A stretch of 64,000 nt of DNA, taken from NCBI RefSeq assembly GCF_004005375.1, contig NZ_RZUF01000007.1, positions 62,001-126,000 of the forward strand. Reading direction: 5' to 3'. This stretch comes from Rheinheimera sediminis (GTDB lineage: Bacteria; Pseudomonadota; Gammaproteobacteria; Enterobacterales; Alteromonadaceae). Below the pieces are notes generated by a model. The model was not told where the DNA came from. It saw nothing but the letters and a program-made list of their open reading frames with translations, and searched no databases. The position numbers and the translations under genes were made by a program. Below are positions 16,605 to 26,730 of this stretch, piece after piece. Position 1 is the stretch's first letter. The number at the start of each line of letters is the position of its first letter.

Positions 16605-19600
16605 ATGAGCAAAGGCAGTTCTTCTACACCATCGGGTATATTAATTACTATTGTTATAGTGTTCTGGGCGGCAGTTGCTGCTGTAATCATTACGACCCCT
16701 CTGAGCTTAACTAATCAGGTCCTGTTTGGCCTGTCTTGCGGCATCTTGCTGTTCATAGTTGCACGTCGTAAAAATCATTGGACACACATTGTAATGTTAC
16801 TGATGTGTGTCATTGTTTCGACACGCTACTTATATTGGCGCACCACTGAAACTTTAGTGTTTGATAGTTTTCTGGAAGGATTTCTCGGTATAGGTCTGTT
16901 GCTGGCTGAGTTTTATGCTTGGTTGATTCTGACCTTGGGGTTCTTTCAAACCATATGGCCGCTGGACCGTCGCATAGAGCCCATGCCAGACGATGTCAAT
17001 CAATGGCCTACAGTGGATATATATATCCCCACTTACAACGAAAGTATCGAGGTGGTAAAAGACACTGTGCTTGCGGCGCAAAATATTGACTATCCTCCTG
17101 AAAAAGTCCGTGTCTACATACTCGATGATGGCCGCCGTGCTGAGTTTGGTGCTTTTGCGGCAGCAGCTGGTGTTGGCTACATCAGCAGAGACGATAATAA
17201 GCATGCGAAAGCAGGAAACTTGAATAATGCTATCCGGACTACTAACGGCGAGTTGATTTGCATTTTTGACTGCGATCACGTTTCAACCCGCGCTTTTTTG
17301 CAGGCGACAGTAGGTTCTTTTATCAAAGATAAAAAGCTTGCTCTGATGCAAACCCCTCACTTCTTTTATTCTCCAGACCCATTCGAGCGCAACCTGACCA
17401 CTGGCGATGAAATTCCTCGCGAAGGGGAGTTGTTTTATGGCCCAGTCCAAAAAGGCAATGACTTTTGGAATGCGGCCTTTTTCTGTGGTTCCTGCGCTGT
17501 GATCCGTCGTTCAGCCATTGAAGAGATTGGCGGTTTTGCGGTGGAAACTGTGACAGAAGATGCTCATACTGCGTTGAAACTGCAGCGTCTTGGCTGGAAC
17601 TCGGCCTTTTTAGCATTGCCTTTGGCTGCGGGTTTGGCGACAGAGCGTCTAGCTTTGCATATTGGTCAAAGGGCGCGTTGGGCCAGGGGCATGACCCAGA
17701 TACTGCGGATGGATAATCCGCTATTAGGCAAAGGTTTAACTTTCGCCCAGCGTTTATGTTACCTCAACGCCATGATGCACTTTTTGTTTGCCTTGCCTCG
17801 GATAGTGTTTCTGACTGCACCTTTGTGTTATCTGCTGTTTGGTCAAAATATTATTGATTCATCGCCAGAGATGATTTTAGCTTATGCTTTACCCCATTTG
17901 TTGTTCACCACTTATACCAATTCCAGGCTACAAGGCCGCTTCCGTCATACCTTTTGGGGGGAAATTTATGAGGCTGTGTTGTCCTTTCACCTGGTATTGC
18001 CAACTTTGGCTACCATTATCAATCCGCGTAAAGGTAAGTTTAATGTCACCGAAAAAGGTGGCTTACTGGAAAATGGTTACTTTGACTACGACATGGTAAA
18101 ACCGCATTTATTTACTTTGGTCTTGCTCCTGTGCGGTTTTTTCTCTGGTGTTGTTCAACTGATTTGGAGCGAGCATTACAATGTTGAACCTAAGGTGCTG
18201 TTACTGAACTTGTTTTGGGCCGGTTTCAGCTGCGTTATGCTGTTTGCTTCTGTAGCCGTTGCTCGAGAGATGAAACAAATACGGCAAACGGTCCGACTTG
18301 ACATTAGTTTGCCTGTCGTATTGCATTTAGATTCCGGCCATACCTTAAGGACCAAATCGATTAATTTGTCGATGGGTGGAGCTTTGGTCGAAAATGTGAC
18401 TCAACGTTACGAAGAAGAGCATATTAAAGATATAGAAATTTATCTTAATTCAACACCTATGGCTTTTCCGGTTGAAACAGTATTCCGCGACGATGAGACG
18501 ATAAGGTTCAAATTTGAAGAGTTACCTATTCCTCAGCGCCGGGAGTTAGTCAAGGTGGTGATGGGGCGTGCAGATGCCTGGCTTCCAGGTTCAGCCGAGC
18601 CTAAAGAAAATAACGTGCTGGTGTCAATCTGGCGTGTCATTCGTTCAATAGCTGGCCTGTTCAGAGAATCTGCGCAGAAAAAGAAAGAAAGGGATTATGA
18701 ATTGCAAAACGCCAACAAACCATTAAGCGGCTGGAAGCCACGATTGGCATTACTCGTTTTAATAGCGATCAGCGCAGTCATTATTTCTAATCAGGCGCTG
18801 AGTGCTCCGATGCAGAGCCAATCAGCAGCAGCGACGTCGCCAAAGCCGGCTAAACCTGCACTAGTAAATCCTGCTTTGACTGGGCCAGCCCCCAATGTAA
18901 GGACTGAAGACTTTACATTTGAAGAATTTGGTATGCAGCAGGATCTGTATTTTTTTGGTAATAACACCTCGGCTGGATTGACCTTTACTCTGCGTAGTGA
19001 TGAGTTTGTCCGTTTAGCGAGATTAAAATTAAAGTTAAGCTATTCAGATGCCTTGTTGGAAGATGAAAGTTTCCTTGATGTGATCCTCAACGGACAGCTG
19101 TTGAAAAGTATTGAGCTAACGCCTTTTAACGCTAAGGCACTCGAGGTCGAATTACCTATTGAACCTGCGATGATACTGGGCGCGAATAATCTTGATTTTC
19201 GTCTGACAGGGCGTACGTTACAACAATGTAACAATGAGTTGTCAAAAGATATTTGGATCAGGATAGATCAGAGCTCTGAAATAGTTCTTTCAATGCAGCG
19301 TTTGGCAGTAACAACAGATTTGTCGCGCTTTCCTGAGCCATTTTTTAACCCTGGCGCTATGAATAGAGTGACCTTACCTATAGTGGTCCCCAGCAAGGCG
19401 ACACCAGTCACTTTAACCAGCGGAGCTATAGTTGCCTCTTATATCGGCAGCGTCGCAGAGTATCGCAGTCTCAGCTTTCCTGTAGTAAGGAATAGACTGC
19501 CGCCTGAGAATGCGATAGTTTTTGTGATGCCAAACGAAACGATCAGCGGTTTGTCTGTCCCGCCAATCAAAGGACCAGAGCTCAGGTTGATAGAAAATCC

Positions 19601-21023
19601 GGTAAACCCTGTCTACAAGCTATTGCTGGTTATGGGTCGTACTCCTGAAGAGCTAAAAGTTGCCGCTACACACCTTGTAATGCGAACGGCTTCATTAAAC
19701 GGCACTTATATCAAAGCAGAGGCAACGCAAAAGTTAAGCCGTGAACCCTACGACGCTCCACGCTGGACTGCTATTCAGCGGCCTGTTGCTTTTGGTGAAC
19801 TGGTGGACGAAAGCCGTCTTGTTAGTAAGGGGTTGTTCCATCGACCGCTTGAATTGAGTTTTCGAGCCTCACCAGATTTGTTTTTTTGGGATAGAGAAGT
19901 CATACCACTGACGGTTAAGTACAATTTTCCGGAAGGGCAATGGCTGAATGAAGAGAAGTCCAGCCTGGATGTATCCCTTAACGGACGGTATTTAACATCA
20001 TTACCCGTCAACCAAACTGGCCTTTGGGCTTCTTTTACCCGAAAGCTTGGAAGAGATATTCGCCAGGAAGAAGCACAAATTGAAATACCGCCATACCTGC
20101 TGTATGGAGAGAATACTCTGCAGCTTTATCACAATTTTGTCGTGAAAGGTGATGACTGTGAATTGAATGTTCCAGCTGAAATTGCAGCTCGCGTATTACC
20201 TAACTCCAGTCTGGATCTAAGCTCAGCCAAGAACTTTACTGTACTGCCTAATTTGTCGTTTTTTGTCGGCGTCGGTTTTCCTTTTACCCGCTATGCAGAT
20301 TTAGGTCAGACCGTGGTTTTATTACCTGAGCAACCAGGTAACGAAGAAATTGAGACGTTGTTTGAATTGGCCGCACGCATGGGTAATGATACTGGTTTTC
20401 CTGCACTGGAGATGGAAGTGAAAACCAGTCTGGCCATGACTAAAAATCTGGCCGATCATGATATTTTGGCTATTGCCAATTTGAAAGACCTGCGCGAGTC
20501 AGGCTTGCTTGACAGTAGCCCTTTTGCAATACATCGTGACCGCTTAACCTTGAAACCTTTCAACTGGTTTGACAGAGTATTGTGGTTTGTTCAGGGCGAT
20601 TGGGATAGAGAAGCGAAATCTGCTGCCCGAGTTTTGGACAGTACGCAAAAATTACAGGGTCTTTTTAGTTTTGTTTCGCCGGTAGATTCGGATCGTATTG
20701 TCGTGCTTGTCACTGCAGAATCCTCAGCTCAGTTGCCGGTTTTGGTTGATTCTTTGAATAAACCGCTGGTCAGCAGTAAAGTTCAAGGGGATATGGCACT
20801 GGTCGATGCAACAGGCCAAGTGCGCAGTAACAGAGTCGGAGAGCAGATTGCGTCCGGCGATATGCCGTGGCATATGGAAGTTCGCTGGTTTTTCGGACAA
20901 CACGTTATTTTTATGGTGATAGGTTTGGCCTTGGCGGCCTTTACCGGCGCTGCAATTTTATTTCCTCTATTAAAACACCGGGCCGAGACTAGGCTAAAAA
21001 CGGGAGCTGACGACAATGAATAA
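16605..21023 (+). CDS. bcsAB: Cellulose synthase BcsA-BcsB single-chain fusion
   Basis: 1472 residues from ATG 16605, which has AAGGGA upstream. The ORF is open without interruption. The first ~700 residues are BcsA: membrane helices, a GT2 domain with DDG (about 178), FDCDH at 221-225 (DxD for UDP-glucose), TED at 317-319 (catalytic base) and QRARW at 355-359, which holds the acceptor end. A PilZ domain follows, with RxxxR at 560-564 and NLSMGG at 587, the c-di-GMP site, so activity should need c-di-GMP. A hydrophobic helix at about 711-730 then leads into a BcsB half (about 740-1472) of periplasmic carbohydrate-binding and flavodoxin-like domains, ending with a membrane anchor (about 1435-1457). 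Separate in E. coli, these subunits are fused in Komagataeibacter AcsAB. Confidence 0.94.
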   Translation: MSKGSSSTPSGILITIVIVFWAAVAAVIITTPLSLTNQVLFGLSCGILLFIVARRKNHWTHIVMLLMCVIVSTRYLYWRTTETLVFDSFLEGFLGIGLLLAEFYAWLILTLGFFQTIWPLDRRIEPMPDDVNQWPTVDIYIPTYNESIEVVKDTVLAAQNIDYPPEKVRVYILDDGRRAEFGAFAAAAGVGYISRDDNKHAKAGNLNNAIRTTNGELICIFDCDHVSTRAFLQATVGSFIKDKKLALMQTPHFFYSPDPFERNLTTGDEIPREGELFYGPVQKGNDFWNAAFFCGSCAVIRRSAIEEIGGFAVETVTEDAHTALKLQRLGWNSAFLALPLAAGLATERLALHIGQRARWARGMTQILRMDNPLLGKGLTFAQRLCYLNAMMHFLFALPRIVFLTAPLCYLLFGQNIIDSSPEMILAYALPHLLFTTYTNSRLQGRFRHTFWGEIYEAVLSFHLVLPTLATIINPRKGKFNVTEKGGLLENGYFDYDMVKPHLFTLVLLLCGFFSGVVQLIWSEHYNVEPKVLLLNLFWAGFSCVMLFASVAVAREMKQIRQTVRLDISLPVVLHLDSGHTLRTKSINLSMGGALVENVTQRYEEEHIKDIEIYLNSTPMAFPVETVFRDDETIRFKFEELPIPQRRELVKVVMGRADAWLPGSAEPKENNVLVSIWRVIRSIAGLFRESAQKKKERDYELQNANKPLSGWKPRLALLVLIAISAVIISNQALSAPMQSQSAAATSPKPAKPALVNPALTGPAPNVRTEDFTFEEFGMQQDLYFFGNNTSAGLTFTLRSDEFVRLARLKLKLSYSDALLEDESFLDVILNGQLLKSIELTPFNAKALEVELPIEPAMILGANNLDFRLTGRTLQQCNNELSKDIWIRIDQSSEIVLSMQRLAVTTDLSRFPEPFFNPGAMNRVTLPIVVPSKATPVTLTSGAIVASYIGSVAEYRSLSFPVVRNRLPPENAIVFVMPNETISGLSVPPIKGPELRLIENPVNPVYKLLLVMGRTPEELKVAATHLVMRTASLNGTYIKAEATQKLSREPYDAPRWTAIQRPVAFGELVDESRLVSKGLFHRPLELSFRASPDLFFWDREVIPLTVKYNFPEGQWLNEEKSSLDVSLNGRYLTSLPVNQTGLWASFTRKLGRDIRQEEAQIEIPPYLLYGENTLQLYHNFVVKGDDCELNVPAEIAARVLPNSSLDLSSAKNFTVLPNLSFFVGVGFPFTRYADLGQTVVLLPEQPGNEEIETLFELAARMGNDTGFPALEMEVKTSLAMTKNLADHDILAIANLKDLRESGLLDSSPFAIHRDRLTLKPFNWFDRVLWFVQGDWDREAKSAARVLDSTQKLQGLFSFVSPVDSDRIVVLVTAESSAQLPVLVDSLNKPLVSSKVQGDMALVDATGQVRSNRVGEQIASGDMPWHMEVRWFFGQHVIFMVIGLALAAFTGAAILFPLLKHRAETRLKTGADDNE

Positions 21024-24000
21024 AACAATGATAGCCATGCTGACTGCATGTTTTCTCGGGCAAGTCAGCGCAGCTCAAGAGAACAGCACCTTTGATGCTT
21101 TGTTCAAGCAGGCTGAATACTGGCAAGACAAAAATCGTAGCGATCTTGCTAAAGATTCATTGCAGCGTGTTTTAAATGCTGATCCAGATAACCTGGAAGC
21201 TATTTATCGTATGGGCATGATTTCAGCCAAAGAAGGGGATGAAGCGCAAGTTCAGCAATGGATAAGCCGATTGGCCCAATTAGCGCCTATGGATCCAAGA
21301 GTGAAAGAGTTAGGTGCAGCTAAAACTGCTGAATCTGTTGACCCTGCAACGCTGGCTGAAGCTCGTCGTCTGGCATCCGCTGGCCAGTACGAAGCCGCAT
21401 TAAAACGCTATCAGGAAGTCTTTGGCGGTACAGTCCCTACTCAAGATTTAGCCGCTGAATATTACCTGACTTTAGCCGGTACTCCGGGCGGTAAGCCAAC
21501 CGCCAGCAGAGAGTTAAAGAAACTCTACCAGGCCCGGCCAGGTTATAGCAATGTCAAACAAGCTTATGCCCAAGTGCTGAGTTATGACGAAGGCAGCAGA
21601 AGAGAAGGTATCGCATTGCTTGCCGAGTTGGCGCCGTCTTCACCTGCGGCTGATAGCAGTTGGCGTCAGGCTTTATTGTGGTTAAATGCAACCAGTGCTG
21701 ATAAAAAGTATTACGATCAATACTTAAGTGCTCATCCTAATGATCTGGAACTGATGACTTATTATCAGGACAGGATAAAAAGACGCAATACAACTGCTGT
21801 AATAAATAACAGAACTAGGGGCTATCAGGCGCTCAATGCCAATAAATTACCAGAAGCAGAACGCTATTTTCGTAGCGCACTGGCAGAAAATACCAAAGAT
21901 GCAGAAGCCTTAGCAGGGATAGGTCTAATTGAATTAAGACAACAAAAATTCGAGGCTGCGAAAGACACTTTAAGTAAGGCGATGAGTATGTCTCCTGCTA
22001 AAGCGTCGACATGGCGCGATGCCTATCAGTCTGCTGATTTTTATGGCTCCATGAATACTGCTCGTCAGTTAATGGAAAAACAACAGAATGAGCAAGCTTT
22101 GCGTGTGGTAGAGCCTTTAACCAAAACTAAGGCCCCACGAGTGTATGAGGCTCAGGTTCTGGCTGCTCAGTTACAACACAAGCTTGGCTTACTTGATGAT
22201 GCTTCAAGAAGCTATCAATCTGTCTTGCAAAATAATCCATCTCATACCGAAGCAAAACTTGGCTTCATTGCCGTACTGCAAAGTATGGGGCGGTGGAGTG
22301 ATGCTGAGCGTTTGTCTGCTCAGTTGTCTGAGAGTGACAAAAACAAAATAGCTTACGTTTCTCAAGCCGAGGTACAGAAGTTAAGGGTTGACGCTGCGAA
22401 TACTAATGATTTACTGGCTGAGATTAACCTGCGCAGGGCTATGAAACTGGCCCCCAGTGATCCTTGGGTCAGGTTAGACTTAGCACGTCTGGTAAGCAAG
22501 CAAGGTGACGAGTCAAGGGCTCGCTCTATCGTAGAACCTTTGGTCAGCCGAAGCCAACCAGCTGAATCACGCTATGCAGCTGCTATGTTTGCCAGTGAAC
22601 AAAAACGTTGGGCTGATGTCGACCGAATAATGGCGACTATAGCGCCAGACCAACGTACTCCGGCTATGCGGACTTTGGCCGCCCAGTCTGCCGCCCGCAG
22701 TAAGTTCTCCAATGTATTGCAGCGCGCATCGGCAGGTGATCAGGCTGGCGCTCGCCAGTTATTGGTGGACCTGTACCAAAGCGCACCTATGGGGTCAAAA
22801 GCTATTGGAGAACTGGCTAACGACTTACTGAACTCTAATCAGCCTGAGCTGGCATATCAGTTGGTGGAGTTGGATTTAATGCAGGGGCTGGACGAAACAG
22901 CCGGCGACTATGTGACGCACGTCAGTGTGATGAATGAAAGTGGTCGCTCCAGACAGGCTCGTGCTCTGATGTCTGATCTGATGTTAAGGCCGGATTTAAC
23001 AGAGGAGGATAGAAAATCCTTACTCAACCTGCAACAGGGGCTGGCCGTTCGCGAGGCTGACCAGCTGCGTAATTCAGGTCAGATGGCGCTGGCTTATGAC
23101 GTACTTGCAGCCCGCCTGAGAGAGGCGCCCGAAGATGAAACCTTGTTGTTGGCGATGGGCCGTTTGTATCAGAGTGGTGACAAGACGGTCGAAGCTGATC
23201 AAATTTATAATTATGTGCTGAAACTTAATCCTGCTAATAAAGATGCGTTATCAGGTGCAGTAAATATGGCTTTGCAACAAAAAGACCCTGATAGGGCTGC
23301 AGAGTTGTTGGCTCGGGTTGACTGGAATAACACCAAAGAGCCTGAAATGCTGGTGATGGCTGCTCAAGTGTCTCAAGCCAAAGGAGACGATGCTGAAGCT
23401 ACGGCTTTGCTGTTAAAAGCTCGCAAGCTTGCTTATCAGGATAGTTCAGTTTGGGGGGGGAGCACTGCTACAGGTCTCTCCGCCAATCCATTCAGGGAGC
23501 CCGTGGAAACAACCACTAATCCATTCAGAGACAAACGGACCTCGAAAAAGTCAGTCACTGATAGTATCAGGCCTTCCTGGTTGCCAGGTCAGGTTATTAC
23601 TGACGTAGAGGAAAAGGTCGAGACTGCAAGTACCTCTGGTTCTTTGTTTGATCAGATTGATGGCATGTTGATGGATTTAGAACAAAGTACATTGACCCGT
23701 ATTGATGCAGATGTAGTTCTGAGAGTGAGAGAGGGAGCTGACGGCTCGTCCGGTCTTGATTCAGTTGAAACACCGATGGTTATTTCCACCGGTGCATTTG
23801 GTGACGACAGGGTTGAGCTGACAGTGACTCCTACGTCGCTCAATGCAGGTACTGTAACTGGAGAGGATATTAACCTATATGGTCGTGGATCAGTTGTAAA
23901 TGCAGCCAGTGGGGTCAGTGCCAGATTTAATAATCTCAGTGCTGTGTTGGATTCTTTGGAAAATTCTGCTTCTACTTATAACAGTGCGCAAGAAGCCTAT

Positions 24001-25224
24001 GAGACTTTCCTTGGGTCCATTGACCCGGAAAACACCAACGCTTCTGAGCAATTAAGGTTGCGGGAACTAGAGAACCTTGCTGATGCTGCAAAAGCTTCAT
24101 TTATAGAGTCTGCCCAAATTGATTTCTATGATGCTTTAGGATTGACCTCAGCAAACCTGTCCTCTGCGCAACTAGCCAACGTTAATGCCTGGGTTGCCTC
24201 CTTATTAAGTGCCAGAGACTACACCTTGGCTGATATTGGCCTGGATACCACGGATCAGGAGGATTTCTTAGCCGCTTTTGCCGCAAGCAGAGCGCGTTTA
24301 GAGAACATTATAGGCGATGCGCAAAGCTCACTGGATGCCCTGGCTGTAAGCACTGGTGATCCTGAAACCCAGCGTCGCACAGGTGTTGCTCTGGGTGTTG
24401 CTTATAAAGGCGACTGGATAGAAGCCGATGTAGCAACTACACCTCTGGGCTTTGAAAAAACCAATGTGGTAGGCGGGGTGAAACTTCAGCCAGAAATTAT
24501 GGAAAATACCCGTCTGGTGCTGCAAGGTGAAAGGCGACCAGTGAAAGATAGTTTGCTGGCGTACGCTGGTACTGTGGATCATGTAACGGGAGAAACCTGG
24601 GGCGCTGTTACTAAGAATGGTGGTGGTGTAGGCTTGAATTTTGACAATGGTCAGACTGGAGTTTACGGTACAGTCGCTGAGCATCGATATGAAGGTGACA
24701 ACGTGGACAGCAACAAAGCACTGTCCATGGAGATCGGCGGTTATTTTAGACCCGCATTATCACTGTCTGAACAGCTTCAGTTAGGCGTACATGTGGGCTA
24801 TAACAGTTTTGATAAAAACCTGAGTAAATTTACCTTTGGCCATGGTGGTTATTTCAGCCCTCAGGACTATGTCAGTGTCGCCTTCCCAATGAACTACAGC
24901 CTTGAGTTGGAAGATATGCGTTTTAATTTACTATTCGCGCCTGGCTTTCAAAGTTACAGCGAAGATGGCAATAGTCTTTTCCCTACTGACGCCACAGCCC
25001 AAGCAGCGCTTGATCTTTTCTTTGCATTGGGTGCCATACGACAAGCGGGTTACGCAGCGTCCAGTAAGTCAGGTTTTGGTATGAGTTTTGGGGCTACTGG
25101 CGAGTATATGCCAAACCCTTATTTGAGAGTGGGTGGCCAGTTGGGCTTTGACAGCTTCGGTGATTACAATGAAACCTCTTTCCGTTTGTATATGAAGTAT
25201 TTGATTGGAGGTTACAATGATTGA
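21016..25224 (+). CDS. bcsC: BcsC, cellulose export porin with TPR scaffold and an unusual insert
   Basis: 1402 residues. Signal peptide (MIAMLTACFLGQVSAA), about 800 residues of TPR repeats in the periplasm, then a C-terminal BCSC_C beta-barrel that conducts the glucan through the outer membrane. Barrel landmarks: ELTVTPTSLNAGTV (about 934), GDWIEADVATTPLGF (about 1133), VVGGVKL, RRPVKDSLLAYAG, TFGHGGYFSPQ (about 1273). Between the SLNAGTV strand and the GDW strand lies a helical Ala/Ser/Glu-rich stretch of roughly residues 955-1121 that other BcsC proteins I know do not have at that size. It overlaps bcsAB by eight bases. Confidence 0.93.
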   Translation: MNKTMIAMLTACFLGQVSAAQENSTFDALFKQAEYWQDKNRSDLAKDSLQRVLNADPDNLEAIYRMGMISAKEGDEAQVQQWISRLAQLAPMDPRVKELGAAKTAESVDPATLAEARRLASAGQYEAALKRYQEVFGGTVPTQDLAAEYYLTLAGTPGGKPTASRELKKLYQARPGYSNVKQAYAQVLSYDEGSRREGIALLAELAPSSPAADSSWRQALLWLNATSADKKYYDQYLSAHPNDLELMTYYQDRIKRRNTTAVINNRTRGYQALNANKLPEAERYFRSALAENTKDAEALAGIGLIELRQQKFEAAKDTLSKAMSMSPAKASTWRDAYQSADFYGSMNTARQLMEKQQNEQALRVVEPLTKTKAPRVYEAQVLAAQLQHKLGLLDDASRSYQSVLQNNPSHTEAKLGFIAVLQSMGRWSDAERLSAQLSESDKNKIAYVSQAEVQKLRVDAANTNDLLAEINLRRAMKLAPSDPWVRLDLARLVSKQGDESRARSIVEPLVSRSQPAESRYAAAMFASEQKRWADVDRIMATIAPDQRTPAMRTLAAQSAARSKFSNVLQRASAGDQAGARQLLVDLYQSAPMGSKAIGELANDLLNSNQPELAYQLVELDLMQGLDETAGDYVTHVSVMNESGRSRQARALMSDLMLRPDLTEEDRKSLLNLQQGLAVREADQLRNSGQMALAYDVLAARLREAPEDETLLLAMGRLYQSGDKTVEADQIYNYVLKLNPANKDALSGAVNMALQQKDPDRAAELLARVDWNNTKEPEMLVMAAQVSQAKGDDAEATALLLKARKLAYQDSSVWGGSTATGLSANPFREPVETTTNPFRDKRTSKKSVTDSIRPSWLPGQVITDVEEKVETASTSGSLFDQIDGMLMDLEQSTLTRIDADVVLRVREGADGSSGLDSVETPMVISTGAFGDDRVELTVTPTSLNAGTVTGEDINLYGRGSVVNAASGVSARFNNLSAVLDSLENSASTYNSAQEAYETFLGSIDPENTNASEQLRLRELENLADAAKASFIESAQIDFYDALGLTSANLSSAQLANVNAWVASLLSARDYTLADIGLDTTDQEDFLAAFAASRARLENIIGDAQSSLDALAVSTGDPETQRRTGVALGVAYKGDWIEADVATTPLGFEKTNVVGGVKLQPEIMENTRLVLQGERRPVKDSLLAYAGTVDHVTGETWGAVTKNGGGVGLNFDNGQTGVYGTVAEHRYEGDNVDSNKALSMEIGGYFRPALSLSEQLQLGVHVGYNSFDKNLSKFTFGHGGYFSPQDYVSVAFPMNYSLELEDMRFNLLFAPGFQSYSEDGNSLFPTDATAQAALDLFFALGAIRQAGYAASSKSGFGMSFGATGEYMPNPYLRVGGQLGFDSFGDYNETSFRLYMKYLIGGYND

Positions 25225-25711
25225 GTTAACTGAATACGAACGTATGAACAGTGGCTACTTCCAGAGTAAGCATTGCTCAGAGCAATGGCGTAGTTTTATT
25301 AAGGTATTTCTGGAAGAAATTTACAAGACGGGTGGTGAACAAGATGCCTGTGCTTTTTTACGCCACATGGGTGCACGTTTAGCTCATCTGCACCCTATTG
25401 GGCTCTATGACAGTATTGAGGAGCTCGAAAGGTCGATGAATAAAATACTGACTATGCTGGACTGGGGGTGGGTCAAAGTAAAACCTCAGGAGCATAGTCT
25501 TGAGTTTTATCACGGTGCTTTTCCGTTACCTTCTTATGGCAAAGCAGAGGCAGAGCGTGAAGCCAAGATATTCAGTGCTATGCTTGAGGGCCTTTACCAT
25601 AGTTGGATGGTGGCCTTGGGCGGTAATCCGGATCTGCTCGTATTAACCAGAAAAGCTGTTGCTGGTGTCCCTTTCGAGCTGGTTTACACTAAAGCGTCCC
25701 GGTCGTATTGA
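25217..25711 (+). CDS. bcsD: BcsD, cellulose-crystallisation subunit
   Basis: 164 residues from ATG 25217, five bases after GGAGG. It overlaps the bcsC stop by eight bases. It resembles AcsD/BcsD of Komagataeibacter, a 156-residue protein forming an octameric ring in the periplasm that guides several glucan chains into a fibril. Visible are the N-terminal YFQSKHCSEQWRSF and the central FLRHMGARLA segment. No signal peptide is evident, as in the known BcsD family. Its presence marks a type I-like operon and suggests crystalline, ordered cellulose. Confidence 0.85.
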   Translation: MIELTEYERMNSGYFQSKHCSEQWRSFIKVFLEEIYKTGGEQDACAFLRHMGARLAHLHPIGLYDSIEELERSMNKILTMLDWGWVKVKPQEHSLEFYHGAFPLPSYGKAEAEREAKIFSAMLEGLYHSWMVALGGNPDLLVLTRKAVAGVPFELVYTKASRSY

Positions 25712-25719
25712 GTTCAACC

Positions 25720-26727
25720 ATGATGAGATTGGTCAAGCTGCTTTTCTTAGTCAGTATGGTAATGTTGCACCCTCTGACCTGTTTGGCACAGGACTTAGAC
25801 TGGGCGATTTATAAACAGCGCTTTGTCAGCGATAGTGGCAGAGTGATTGATACCTACAATAAAAATATCAGTCATTCCGAAGGGCAGGGCTGGGGTATGT
25901 TGTTTGCTGAAGCGAACGATGACAAAACAAGTTTTGATTTGCTTTGGCGCTGGAGTCGCAAAAATCTTGCCAGAAACGATGCATTGTTGTTCTCCTGGCG
26001 CTATGACCCCTCAGTTAGACCCCCAGTCAAAGACCCAAACAATGCCAGTGATGGTGATATTTTAATTGCCTGGGCTTTACACAAAGCCGCAAAACGTTGG
26101 AATGACCAGAACTACGAAACTGCCTCAGCGGCAATACGTGCTGACATCCATAAGTTATTAGTCAAAGACTATGGGGGTTATACCGTCGTGGTGCCTGGTC
26201 TTACTGGTTTCTCTGCTGAGGGCAGCATAGACATTAACTTATCGTATTGGATTATTCCTGCTTTTATTGATTTTGCTCTGCAAGAGCCTGAGAAAAAGTG
26301 GGCAGCCTTGGTCAGGGATGGTCAGCGTTTGTTGGCCGCTAGCCGTTTTGGTGAGCTTAACTTACCTGTCGACTGGATACGGCTAACAGAGCAGGGAGAG
26401 TTAAGTCCGTCGCCAGAATGGCCTTCGCGTTTTAGTTATGATGCGGTCAGGATCCCGATGTACTTTATCTGGGGGGCGTCCTTGACAGCGGAGCTTGAGC
26501 TGCCTTTTCGAGCCTACTGGAAAAATCCTGATGTGATGTCTCCTTGGGTCGATGTATTGACAAAAGAGACAGCTCCTTACCTTGCTCCAACAGGCATAGT
26601 GGCAGTGCGGTCACTTGTGTTTCGAGACTATAGCTTTTTGTCTTTGGCGCCATCTGAGCAAGATGACTATTTTTCTACCTCTTTACTGATGCTCAGCAAG
26701 TTAGCCGCTGGTACAGCGCAAAAGTAA
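25720..26727 (+). CDS. bcsZ: BcsZ, periplasmic endo-1,4-beta-glucanase (GH8)
   Basis: 335 residues from ATG 25720. A TTG at 25708 in frame is an alternative. It has a signal peptide (LLFLVSMVMLHPLTCLAQ). GH8 signature SHSEGQGWGM holds the catalytic acid Glu, WRYDPS follows, and DINLSYW carries the conserved Asp. It hydrolyses beta-1,4-glucan in the periplasm and trims or edits nascent cellulose. It is the last gene of the bcs operon. The next gene is convergent, with its stop only three bases away. No operon terminator is visible. Confidence 0.92.
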   Translation: MMRLVKLLFLVSMVMLHPLTCLAQDLDWAIYKQRFVSDSGRVIDTYNKNISHSEGQGWGMLFAEANDDKTSFDLLWRWSRKNLARNDALLFSWRYDPSVRPPVKDPNNASDGDILIAWALHKAAKRWNDQNYETASAAIRADIHKLLVKDYGGYTVVVPGLTGFSAEGSIDINLSYWIIPAFIDFALQEPEKKWAALVRDGQRLLAASRFGELNLPVDWIRLTEQGELSPSPEWPSRFSYDAVRIPMYFIWGASLTAELELPFRAYWKNPDVMSPWVDVLTKETAPYLAPTGIVAVRSLVFRDYSFLSLAPSEQDDYFSTSLLMLSKLAAGTAQK

Positions 26728-26730
26728 GAC

